NCBI RefSeq assembly: GCF_006088715.1
Contig: NZ_CP030771.1
Span: 7,314,001 to 7,378,000 of the forward strand
DNA length: 64,000 nt
Reading direction: 5' to 3'
From: Streptomyces sp. YIM 121038
GTDB taxonomy: Bacteria > Actinomycetota > Actinomycetes > Streptomycetales > Streptomycetaceae
Part shown: positions 51,182 to 58,483 of the stretch, in pieces
Position numbering within the stretch: position 1 is the first letter of the stretch
Layout: each line of letters begins with the position of its first letter
The notes under the pieces: model-generated
Seen by the model: the letters and a program-made list of their open reading frames with translations, nothing else
Databases searched by the model: none
Told to the model about the DNA's origin: nothing
Made by a program: the position numbers and the translations under genes

Positions 51182-51223
51182 GAGGTCGTCCTGGCTCAAC
51201 TCCCATGGAGCCCGGGCGACCTC
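51182..51223 (+). terminator. Terminator after the P450
   Basis: Nested inverted repeats GAGGTCG...CGACCTC (51182-51188 / 51217-51223) and GGCTC...GAGCC, followed by GCCCTTTTC. Located 34 bases after the stop; probable end of the NRPS-2/P450 transcript. Confidence 0.55.
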
Positions 51224-51568
51224 GCCCTTTTCACCGAACGGCGCCAAGGGCTTAGGCAGTACTCAAGAGTGGAAGCCAAAGGAGGAATCGAAGGAGGCCG
51301 GTTGAGGGCCCGCCGTGTTCGTCTTCCCGTCTTCACGCGGCGTTCATCCAGCGGCGTGGTGTTGTGGCTAGAGGCTCTGGCTGGGCTATTTCGTGGCGAC
51401 CTCTCCCTCAGTCGTCGAGTGCCATATGAAAACCGTACACGCCATGAGTAGGTGCCAACACCACGAACCGCGAACCGGAATGCGGAACGGCTGAAACCGA
51501 GCGCTATCCGGCTCGGACCGAACCCAAGGCCGAGCAGTGCTCCCCAATGAGCCCACCACATCGTCCTC

Positions 51569-51598
51569 TTGCCCTTCGGGGGCTTCCCCAAAGGGCAA
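51569..51598. terminator. Second hairpin in the intergenic region
   Basis: TTGCCCTT / AAGGGCAA with an inner GGGG/CCCC extension (one mismatch) and a short loop; a related mini-hairpin follows (TGCCC-GAA-AGGGCA region). Could be a terminator; no clear gene on either side ends here. Confidence 0.35.
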
Positions 51599-52162
51599 AA
51601 GGCCTTGCCCGAAAGGGCAGCCACGGTGACCGCCCCCACGCGCCGAACGAGCGGATCGACCGTGGTTGGCGAAAACCAGACAGGGAACCGGAGGGCCGCG
51701 ATAAACGATTGATCTCCGCCGCCGAGAAACCAAAAGGCCGAATCAGTGTGCACGGCTCCGCAATTTCGGCCCTGGCGAAAAGCCGGAAGAGGCGGGAAGC
51801 CGCCCGCCGCGACGTCGGGCGTGCGAGGGCGCGTGATGCCGCGCGCCTCCAGGTCTGGCCTGCGGTGACGGCTCCACGCCAGGGGGCGCCGCCATCGGCT
51901 TCTCACGGCTCGGTGCGGTGGGTCCCCCTCGGCATCCCGTGAGTTCCCCGCGGCTCGATGTCGCGACGGCGAAGGCTCCCGACTGGCCGGAAGTGGAGGC
52001 GGGACCCGGGGGCGATGGCGGTTGCCCCTCGCGGTCACCCGTCGCAGGGCCGTGGCTCGATAGCGCCCTTGACCGTCATCAAATGTCACGGCGAGCCTGT
52101 TCGAGCACCGAAGGCCCAGAAATGCACTCCGGTTTCCTGCACCACTCGCGCATGGAGGTTCC

Positions 52163-52312
52163 ATGGACATCGAGATGAGCACCGAGGTGGAGAGCGACCT
52201 CGGCGAGCTAGAGGTACTCGAGATGGATGAACTGCACGTCAGTGGTTCGTCCACGGCCTACAACTACATCGCCAGGAACGCCGACCGCTCGTCGGACACA
52301 GCGGCGGGCTGA
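52163..52312 (+). CDS. Candidate RiPP precursor peptide for the radical SAM enzymes
   Basis: A 49-residue open frame sits just before two radical SAM genes. The first ~25 residues form a strongly acidic leader (12 Asp/Glu; LGELEVLEMDELHV) and the rest is a polar core-like segment (SGSSTAYNYIARNADRS, then DTAAG) rich in Ser, Ala, Asn and Tyr. There is no Cys and no signal peptide. Acidic leaders with LE-rich stretches are common in RiPP precursors recognised in the cytoplasm. GGAGG lies only four bases before the ATG, a short spacing; the next Met (codon 5) has no better site. A hairpin follows 24 bases after the stop. Proposed role: substrate of the downstream enzymes. The leader/core border is unknown. 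Confidence 0.65.
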   Translation: MDIEMSTEVESDLGELEVLEMDELHVSGSSTAYNYIARNADRSSDTAAG

Positions 52313-52336
52313 CCGGCCCGGCCGCATCGTTCCGTG

Positions 52337-52367
52337 AGGAGCCCACACCACCTGTTCGTGGGCTCCT
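52337..52367 (+). terminator. Attenuator-like hairpin between precursor and enzymes
   Basis: AGGAGCCCAC (52337-52346) and GTGGGCTCCT (52358-52367) form a perfect 10-bp stem with an 11-base loop, followed by a T-rich stretch. RiPP operons often carry such a partial terminator so that precursor message exceeds enzyme message. This supports the short upstream frame as a real gene. Confidence 0.6.
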
Positions 52368-52471
52368 TCGGTTCTCCCTTCGCGATCGTCGAGGGTCGTA
52401 CGAGCCCTTCCCGGGCGGGAGCGCCCTCGTGTATCCGGTCGGCCGCATCCGCCCGGAAGAGGACGGATGGC

Positions 52472-54397
52472 ATGGATCTCCTGCTGCTCTTTCCGCCGCT
52501 CACGGAGGCGACGCTCTTTCCCTATCTGAGCCTGCCGTATCTCGCCGGTCACGTCCGCCGGTCCGGCCGCTCCGCGCATCAGGTCGACCTGAGCATCGCA
52601 TTGGTCCACCGGCTCCTCGACGGACCGGCGCTCGCCCGGGAGGCCCGTGCCCTGGACACGGCGCGGGAGCTGCCGTCCTGGTACCGGGCGGTGGTGGCCG
52701 ATGCCGCCCTGCGGCATCTGGGCGAGGTCCGCGACTTCGTCCTGACGAAGGCTCCGGCGCCCCGCCTCGGCCCCGTGCGCGCGGTGCGACTGGCCCGCCA
52801 GGCCGCCCAACTGATGCTGCGGGACTCGGCGTTGGCGTGCGTGTGGGACGACTTCGAATCGCTCGACCGGGCGGTGCTGCGCCTGTCGGAATCCCCGGCC
52901 GGCTCCCTCGACTTCGCGACCCGGAGCCTGCGCGGTCTGCTGGGAGAGGCCCTGGACGAGGCCGCGCCGCGGGCGGTCGGCATCTCGGTCGCCTTCTTCA
53001 GCCAGGTGGCGCCGGCTCTGCTCGTCGCCCGGTGGATCCGGAAGCTCCGCCCGGGCACACCCGTCTGCCTCGGCGGACAGCAGGTCATGCTGCGCCACGA
53101 CGAACTGGCCGCCATGGCCTCCGTACGGACGGCGGTGGACGCGCTCTGCGTCACCGCGGGCGAAGAGCCCTTGGAGCGCTGGCTCGCCCATCTCGCAGGA
53201 GAGGCGCCGCGCGACGACGTGCCGGGGATGAGGTGGCTGAGCCCCGAAGGCGCGACCGCCCCCGGCAGGCCGCCCACGCTGCGCTTCAAGGACGTCGGCG
53301 CGCCCGACTACGGCGGCCTGGAGGTGCGTTCCTACCTCAACGACACCGTCGTCCTGTCCATGGTGTCCTGCGTGGGCTGCTTCTGGGGGCGCTGCGTCTT
53401 CTGCTCCTACGGCAACCGCTCCCTCGAACGCGGCGGCTACCAGCAGGCCTCGCCCAGGCAACTCGCGGACACCGTACGGCAGATCGTGGAGAGCACCGGG
53501 ATCGACTTCGTCACCGTCGTCGACGAGAACACCAATCTGCTCCTGCTCGCCCGGGCCATGCGGCTGGTGCGCGAGAGCGGGCTGCGCGTCCGGTTCAACA
53601 CGCGCAACCGCCTGGAGCCGGTCCTGCTCGACCCGGCCTTCTGCCAGGAGCTGGCCGAACTCGGCTGCGAGGGCATGGCCGTCGGCTACGAGGGCGTCAC
53701 GCAGCGGCTGCTCGACCGGCTGGACAAGGGCGTCCGCGCCGCGGACTTCCAGGTCATCCTCGACAACCTCGCGGCGGCGGACATCCGGGTCAACCTCTCC
53801 GTCATGGGCGGCCTGCTGGACGAGACCGAGGAGGAGGCCGAGGAGTCGCTCCGCTTCCTGGAGCGCAACCGCGAGAAGTTCGCCGTGGACGCCTTCGAAC
53901 TCATGGTGGTCGAGCCGGGGACCCGGCTCCTTGCCGAGCCGGGGAGCTTCGGTGTGGCCCTCGACGGCTCCGCCGCGTTCGCCGACAACCGCGAACTCAA
54001 CTACCTGGGCGGCAGGGTGGGCAGGCGGCACACCGTCGTGGGCGGCCCCGGGCGCCCCGCCATGCTCAGGCGGCTCCAGCACGGCATGCGCCGGATCTCC
54101 GCGGCGGGAGCCGGACCCGCCGAAGCCCCGGCGCGGCCGGCGGCGCTGCGCCCGCACCCATGGATCCGGTGCGCTCCGCCGGGACTCGCCCCGCGCGGCG
54201 GCTCCTTCCTGCTGGCCGATCCCGTACGGGACCAGGTGTACGCGCTGCCGAAGGACCACGTGGCCCGAAGTGCCGCGCCGGGCGGGCTCCTGGCCGCGAC
54301 CAGCGCGCGGGGCCGCTCCCTGCTCGGCAAGCTCGCCGCCGCGGACGCCGGTGTCCTGTGCGACGAACCGCCACCGGCCCCGCGCCCGTCCCGCTGA
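52472..54397 (+). CDS. B12-binding-type radical SAM protein (RiPP maturation, enzyme 1)
   Basis: The 641-residue protein has an N-terminal cobalamin-binding-like domain (about 1-230; PYLSLPYLAGHVRRSG, then VGISVAFFSQVAPALL and CLGGQQ) and a radical SAM domain. The cluster motif is Cys303-FWGR-Cys307-VF-Cys310, with Cys300 just before it. YEGVTQRLLDRLDKG and FNTRNRLEP are later barrel features. B12 radical SAM enzymes commonly C-methylate unactivated carbons and some catalyse rearrangements. The ATG at 52472 is chosen for the domain start and the upstream AGAGGA. It ends 12 bases before the second radical SAM gene, whose AAGGAG begins at the last base of its stop codon. Confidence 0.8.
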   Translation: MDLLLLFPPLTEATLFPYLSLPYLAGHVRRSGRSAHQVDLSIALVHRLLDGPALAREARALDTARELPSWYRAVVADAALRHLGEVRDFVLTKAPAPRLGPVRAVRLARQAAQLMLRDSALACVWDDFESLDRAVLRLSESPAGSLDFATRSLRGLLGEALDEAAPRAVGISVAFFSQVAPALLVARWIRKLRPGTPVCLGGQQVMLRHDELAAMASVRTAVDALCVTAGEEPLERWLAHLAGEAPRDDVPGMRWLSPEGATAPGRPPTLRFKDVGAPDYGGLEVRSYLNDTVVLSMVSCVGCFWGRCVFCSYGNRSLERGGYQQASPRQLADTVRQIVESTGIDFVTVVDENTNLLLLARAMRLVRESGLRVRFNTRNRLEPVLLDPAFCQELAELGCEGMAVGYEGVTQRLLDRLDKGVRAADFQVILDNLAAADIRVNLSVMGGLLDETEEEAEESLRFLERNREKFAVDAFELMVVEPGTRLLAEPGSFGVALDGSAAFADNRELNYLGGRVGRRHTVVGGPGRPAMLRRLQHGMRRISAAGAGPAEAPARPAALRPHPWIRCAPPGLAPRGGSFLLADPVRDQVYALPKDHVARSAAPGGLLAATSARGRSLLGKLAAADAGVLCDEPPPAPRPSR

Positions 54398-54409
54398 AGG
54401 AGTCACACG

Positions 54410-56950
54410 GTGCACATCACCCTGGTCAACATGCCCTGGGCCTCGATCGACTTCCCTTCCCTGGCCCTGGGAATCCTCAAGCGACGCGTCACGGACGCGT
54501 TCCCGGACAGCCGCGTCGACGTCGTGCACGCCAATCTGGACTACCTCGACTGGATCACCGAGCGGGCCGGTCTGACGCGGGACGAGTACACCTTCTGCTG
54601 GGACTCCTACTTCACCGGGTACAGCGAGTGGATCTTCTCCTCCGCGCTGTACGACGATCCGCGGTGGCGCAACGACGAGTTCGCGGACCTCGTGGCGGGC
54701 GTGGTGCCGGGGGACATGCTCGCCAAGGGGCGCCACCTGCACGCGCTCGCCCCCGAGTACGTCGACTCCCTCGTCGGCCGCATCCTCGCCGACCGGCCCG
54801 ACGTCGTCGGCTTCTCCACGACGTTCGCGCAGAACAGCGCCGTCCTCGCCGCGGCCAGGCTCATCAAGAAGGCCGCGCCCGAGGTGCGCGTGGTGCTCGG
54901 CGGCGGGAACTGCGACGGCCCGCAGGGTGCCGCGCTCCACCGCGGCTTCCCGTTCGTCGACTACGTCAACCGCGGTGAGGGCGAGGTGTCCTTCACGCGG
55001 CTCCTCACCTGCCTCCGCGACGCGTCGAGCCCCGCGGACATCCCCGGGCTGTGCTGGCGCGACGCGGACGGCACCGCCCACGCCAACGCCATGAGCGCGG
55101 CCCCGCTGCCGGCGTCGGCACTGGTCACACCGGACTACACGGACTACTTCGAGCAGCACGCGGCCTCCCGCGCCGGAGCCATGGCCGAACCCCACCTGGT
55201 GGTGGAGAGCTCACGCGGCTGCTGGTGGGGGCAGAAGCACCACTGCACCTTCTGCGGGCTCAACGGATCGTTCATGGAGTTCCGCAGCAAGAGCCCGGAC
55301 CGCTTCGTCGACGAACTCCTGGCGATGACGGAGCGCTACCGCGTGCTCAACGTCGCCGTGGCGGACAACATCCTCGACATGGCCTATCTGAGGTCGGTGG
55401 TCCCGAGGCTCGCGGAGGCCGAGTGCGACCTGCGCGTCAGTTACGAGATCAAGTCCAACATGCGCCGCGAGCAGCTCGCCTCCCTCGTCGCCGCCGGAAT
55501 CCACTACGTGCAGCCCGGCATCGAGAGCCTCAGCGGCCGGGTCCTGAAGCTGATGGACAAGGGCGTCACCGGCTGCCAGAACGTCCGCATGCTGCGGGAC
55601 GCGGAGTCGGTGAGCCTCGGCGTCGTATGGAACTACCTCTTCGGCTTCCCGGACGAGACGGAGGAGGACTACGAGTCGGTGATCGACCAGTTCCCTTCCC
55701 TCCACCACCTCGCTCCGCCGAACGGCGTGACCCGCATAGCCATCGAACGCTTCAGCCCCTACTTCAACCGCCCGGAACTGGGATTCGGCGACCTGCGGCC
55801 CGCCGCCCACTACGCGGTGATCTACGACCTGCCCGAAGCCGAACTCCGCGACATGGCCTATGTCTTCGACGCGGCGCACCGGGGGATCTCCGCCACACAG
55901 GCGGAGCGCCTGGAGAAGGCCATCGAGACCTGGCGCCACGAGTTCCCCCGAGGGCGCCTCACGCAGTGCGACCTCACCGACTCCGTCGTCCTGACCAACA
56001 CCCGGCCCGGCTTCGCCTGGAGGACCCTGCGGATCGAGGAGCCCTGGGAGACGGCCGCGTTCCGGCTCCTGGACCAGCCGTGCACCGACGACGTCCTGCT
56101 GAAGAAGCTCCGGGCGGGCGGTCACGACGTCGACGCGGAGGACGTGGCGGACCTGCTGTCCCGCTGGCGCACGAGGGGCCTGCTCTTCGAGGACGGCGGC
56201 CAGACCGTGCACGTCGTACCGTACGCCGCCAACCAGGACCTCATGCGCTGGGTGACCCACGGCGGCCCGGCGCTGGTGCCCGCACTGCGCCACGGCCCGG
56301 CGGACCGGAGCCCGGAGGCGGCCGCGACGACGGCGCTGCGGTGCTGGCGCGAACGCGACGAGGAGACCCGCGCGCGGGACGGCATCTTCATGGGGGAGGA
56401 GCCGTACGAGGACACCGCCGTGCGCTCCGTGGCGGAGCTGGTCGCGCGGGGCACCCGGCACGTCGCCCTTCCCGAGCCCGTGGTCCTCGGCCGCGGCGGG
56501 AGCGGAGGCGACCGGCGGGCGGTCCGCGGGCTCACCCACGTACGGGAGTTGACGGGACGAGGCCTCTCCGTCGACTGGGACCTGGACCTCGGCGGCGAGA
56601 TCGGAGCATGGCGGCTGTTCAGCCATCTGTATCCGCCGCGTTCGGTGGCCGGTCCCGACGGCGACGCCGTCCTCGAGCAGTGGCGCACCACGTTCCACAT
56701 GAACAAGTGCGGCTACCGGCGTGGCGTGGGCTTCGTCGAAGTCACCGACCTGCGCCACGGAGCACAGCGGCGCGTCCTCATGCGCAAGGTGAACAAGGAG
56801 AAGCTGGCGGCACTCCTGGACGGTGCCCCTGCCTCGGACTTCCGGCCGCGGGAGACCGAGGCGTTCCTGACGTCGGGTCTCGTGCACCGGGTCGGCTCCC
56901 TGCTGTGGTGGCTGCCCTCCCGCATCACCCGCTGGCCGGTCGTGGGGTGA
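54410..56950 (+). CDS. RiPP maturation radical SAM C-methyltransferase-like protein with C-terminal extension (enzyme 2)
   Basis: The 846-residue protein starts with a B12-binding-like domain (VNMPWASIDFPSLALGIL; VGFSTTFAQNSAVLAAA; VLGGGNCDG) and a radical SAM domain with Cys271-WWGQKHH-Cys279-TF-Cys282 and GLNGS. The CWWG...CxFCGLNG signature matches, in my memory, the family annotated as RiPP maturation radical SAM protein 1. The C-terminal part after about residue 600 holds a separate domain (VRGLTHVRELTGRGLSVDWD; FHMNKCGYRRG) resembling DUF5825, usually a separate neighbour gene, so this may be a fusion. GTG start with AAGGAG seven bases upstream. Predicted role: radical C-methylation or another carbon-centred change of the precursor. 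Confidence 0.8.
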   Translation: MHITLVNMPWASIDFPSLALGILKRRVTDAFPDSRVDVVHANLDYLDWITERAGLTRDEYTFCWDSYFTGYSEWIFSSALYDDPRWRNDEFADLVAGVVPGDMLAKGRHLHALAPEYVDSLVGRILADRPDVVGFSTTFAQNSAVLAAARLIKKAAPEVRVVLGGGNCDGPQGAALHRGFPFVDYVNRGEGEVSFTRLLTCLRDASSPADIPGLCWRDADGTAHANAMSAAPLPASALVTPDYTDYFEQHAASRAGAMAEPHLVVESSRGCWWGQKHHCTFCGLNGSFMEFRSKSPDRFVDELLAMTERYRVLNVAVADNILDMAYLRSVVPRLAEAECDLRVSYEIKSNMRREQLASLVAAGIHYVQPGIESLSGRVLKLMDKGVTGCQNVRMLRDAESVSLGVVWNYLFGFPDETEEDYESVIDQFPSLHHLAPPNGVTRIAIERFSPYFNRPELGFGDLRPAAHYAVIYDLPEAELRDMAYVFDAAHRGISATQAERLEKAIETWRHEFPRGRLTQCDLTDSVVLTNTRPGFAWRTLRIEEPWETAAFRLLDQPCTDDVLLKKLRAGGHDVDAEDVADLLSRWRTRGLLFEDGGQTVHVVPYAANQDLMRWVTHGGPALVPALRHGPADRSPEAAATTALRCWRERDEETRARDGIFMGEEPYEDTAVRSVAELVARGTRHVALPEPVVLGRGGSGGDRRAVRGLTHVRELTGRGLSVDWDLDLGGEIGAWRLFSHLYPPRSVAGPDGDAVLEQWRTTFHMNKCGYRRGVGFVEVTDLRHGAQRRVLMRKVNKEKLAALLDGAPASDFRPRETEAFLTSGLVHRVGSLLWWLPSRITRWPVVG

Positions 56951-57044
56951 CGCCGTGGGACGACGCCGTGGGACGACATCGTGGGGTGAGGAAGGGAAGC
57001 GACGGCCGCGCACCGGACCACCGTACGGAGAGGAACCGAGGACC

Positions 57045-57683
57045 ATGCACCCTGACGGGGCCCTGCCGCCGCGCTCCCTCAACGCGGCCGAATGGGACCA
57101 CACGTACGAGACCGTGGCCGCCCGCTGGGACGAGGAGCCGCCGCCCGTGCTCGGCGACCTCCTCGCCGAGCACGCTCCGCCCCCGGCCCGCGTCCTGGAC
57201 GTCGGCTGCGGGCTCGGCACCACCGCGCGCTGGCTCGCCGCCCGCGGCTACGCCGTGACGGCTTGCGACTTCTCGGCCCGGGCGATCGAGGAGGCCCGCC
57301 GCCGCACGCCCGAAGGGTCGCCGGTGCGGTACGAGGTCCGTGACGTGACCGGCCCCGGGCCGGTGGACCCGTTCCCGGTGGTCCTCGACCGTGGTGTGCT
57401 GCACACCTGCCCCACCGGCCACGAGCGGCGCACGTTCGCCGCGGCGATGGCCCGGACGTGCGGGCCCGGCGGCCTGTGGGTCCACGTCGGGGCCGCCGCG
57501 CTCAGCGAGGAGGACGCCCTGGACCAGTCCGGTGGACCGTCCTGGACCACCGAGGAGACCTTCCGCTCCGCGGTGGCCCCGTGGTTCACCGTGCTGGACC
57601 TCCGGATCGCCGACTTCGGCCGGCAGCCGGGCGTGACGGACTGGCCCGCGCGGTACGCCGTGCTCCGGAGGGGCCAGGGCTGA
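57045..57683 (+). CDS. Class I SAM-dependent methyltransferase
   Basis: The 212-residue protein has motif I VLDVGCGLGTTARWLA and the acidic motif II TACDFS, as in small-molecule and peptide methyltransferases. The ATG at 57045 is used because GGAGAGGA lies upstream and the domain begins there. It is 94 bases after the radical SAM pair and on the same strand, so it may add an O- or N-methyl group (for instance at a terminus) to the product. It could instead be unrelated. Confidence 0.75.
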   Translation: MHPDGALPPRSLNAAEWDHTYETVAARWDEEPPPVLGDLLAEHAPPPARVLDVGCGLGTTARWLAARGYAVTACDFSARAIEEARRRTPEGSPVRYEVRDVTGPGPVDPFPVVLDRGVLHTCPTGHERRTFAAAMARTCGPGGLWVHVGAAALSEEDALDQSGGPSWTTEETFRSAVAPWFTVLDLRIADFGRQPGVTDWPARYAVLRRGQG

Positions 57684-57705
57684 GGCCCTTCCCGCGGGCG
57701 TGCGG

Positions 57706-57885
57706 CCCGGCCCCTGCCGCACGCCGGAGCCTCTGCCGCACGCCGGAGCCGTGGGGCCCTGCCGCACACCGGAGCCTCTGCCGCACGCCGGAGCCGTGGG
57801 GCCCTGCCGCACACCGGAGCCTCTGCCGCACGCCGGAGCCGTGGGGCCCTGCCGCACACCGGAGCCTCTGCCGCACGCCGGAGCC
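57706..57885. repeat. 45-bp tandem repeat, about four copies
   Basis: GTGGGGCCCT recurs at 57751, 57796 and 57841 at exact 45-bp spacing, with a diverged first copy before it. Each unit itself contains two ~21-bp halves (CTGCCGCACRCCGGAGCC). The period is a multiple of three, so all frames stay open through it. It fills the space between the convergent methyltransferase and HTH-TOBE genes and ends just past the latter's stop. Confidence 0.85.
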
Positions 57886-58281
57886 CTAGACGCGGTCGAC
57901 GTGCACGTTCGTGGACTTCACCCGGGCGGTGGCCGTCATGCCCACCTCCAGGCCCAGCTCTTCCACGGCCTCCCGCGTCAGCAGCGACACCAGCCGGTGC
58001 GGCCCGGCCTGGATCTCGACCTGGGCCGCCACGTCGCCCAGCTTGATCGCGGTGACGATGCCGGGGAAGGCGTTGCGGACCGAGGTGTGGGAAGCCTCCT
58101 CCTCGCCGTTGCCGCCCTGGGCGAGCTCCACGGAGAAGGCGGCCAGGTCCTTCCCCTCGATGAGCCGCCGGCCGCCCTCGTCGCGGTGGGTCGCCACCCG
58201 GCCCGCGTCCGCCCACCGGCGCGCGGTGTCCGGGCTGACACCGAGCATCCGTGCCGCCTGACCGATCGTGTATGACTGCAT
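57886..58281 (-). CDS. HTH plus TOBE (molybdate-binding type) protein
   Basis: The 131-residue protein has an N-terminal MerR-like helix-turn-helix (IGQAARMLGVSPDTARRWAD) and a C-terminal TOBE/Mop-type domain (NAFPGIVTAIKLGDVAAQVE, ending ARVKSTNVHVDR), the fold that binds molybdate or tungstate oxyanions. It probably stores or senses molybdate and may regulate molybdate uptake genes elsewhere. The ATG at 58281 is just after CCTAACCTTGACG with no clear ribosome binding site, so translation may be leaderless. Its stop abuts the 45-bp repeat array. Confidence 0.8.
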   Translation of the reverse strand: MQSYTIGQAARMLGVSPDTARRWADAGRVATHRDEGGRRLIEGKDLAAFSVELAQGGNGEEEASHTSVRNAFPGIVTAIKLGDVAAQVEIQAGPHRLVSLLTREAVEELGLEVGMTATARVKSTNVHVDRV

Positions 58282-58483
58282 GGTCGTCAAGGTTAGGCCC
58301 CCGCACCGCGGCCCGGCCGGGGGCCGCGGCGGTCGGCCCCGCACGGCCCCGACGTCCGTGACCGCACCCGGCGCACCACCCGTGGCGTCCTCCAGATCCG
58401 CAGATCGGCGACGGTGGTCCGAACTGGTGCTGCGGATCGCGCGGCCGGGCCCTCGTGGTGACTGAGTACGGACCGGAGGAGCT

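Larger units (their letters stand above)
51149..52162. other. 1-kb intergenic region between the NRPS cluster and the radical SAM locus
   Basis: I see no convincing gene. It contains a terminator after the P450 (51182-51223) and a second hairpin (51569-51598). A short TTG or GTG-started frame around 51269-51451 follows a tandem AAGGAGG-type ribosome binding site but encodes an unrecognised basic product. A -35-like TTGACC (52069-52074) lies before the precursor gene. Base composition is less biased than in the genes on either side. Confidence 0.5.

Noticed and set aside
51196..52254. A 352-codon minus-strand frame across the P450/RiPP intergenic region
   Set aside because: Composition is low-complexity Ser/Arg-rich, it runs through hairpins and overlaps the precursor gene antisense; no family resemblance.
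52163..52312. Thiopeptide or lanthipeptide precursor, because of the LE-rich acidic leader
   Set aside because: The core has no Cys, and no YcaO, dehydratase or cyclase gene is near; the neighbours are radical SAM enzymes.
57706..57885. CRISPR array
   Set aside because: Units are contiguous 45-mers with no variable spacers and no cas genes.
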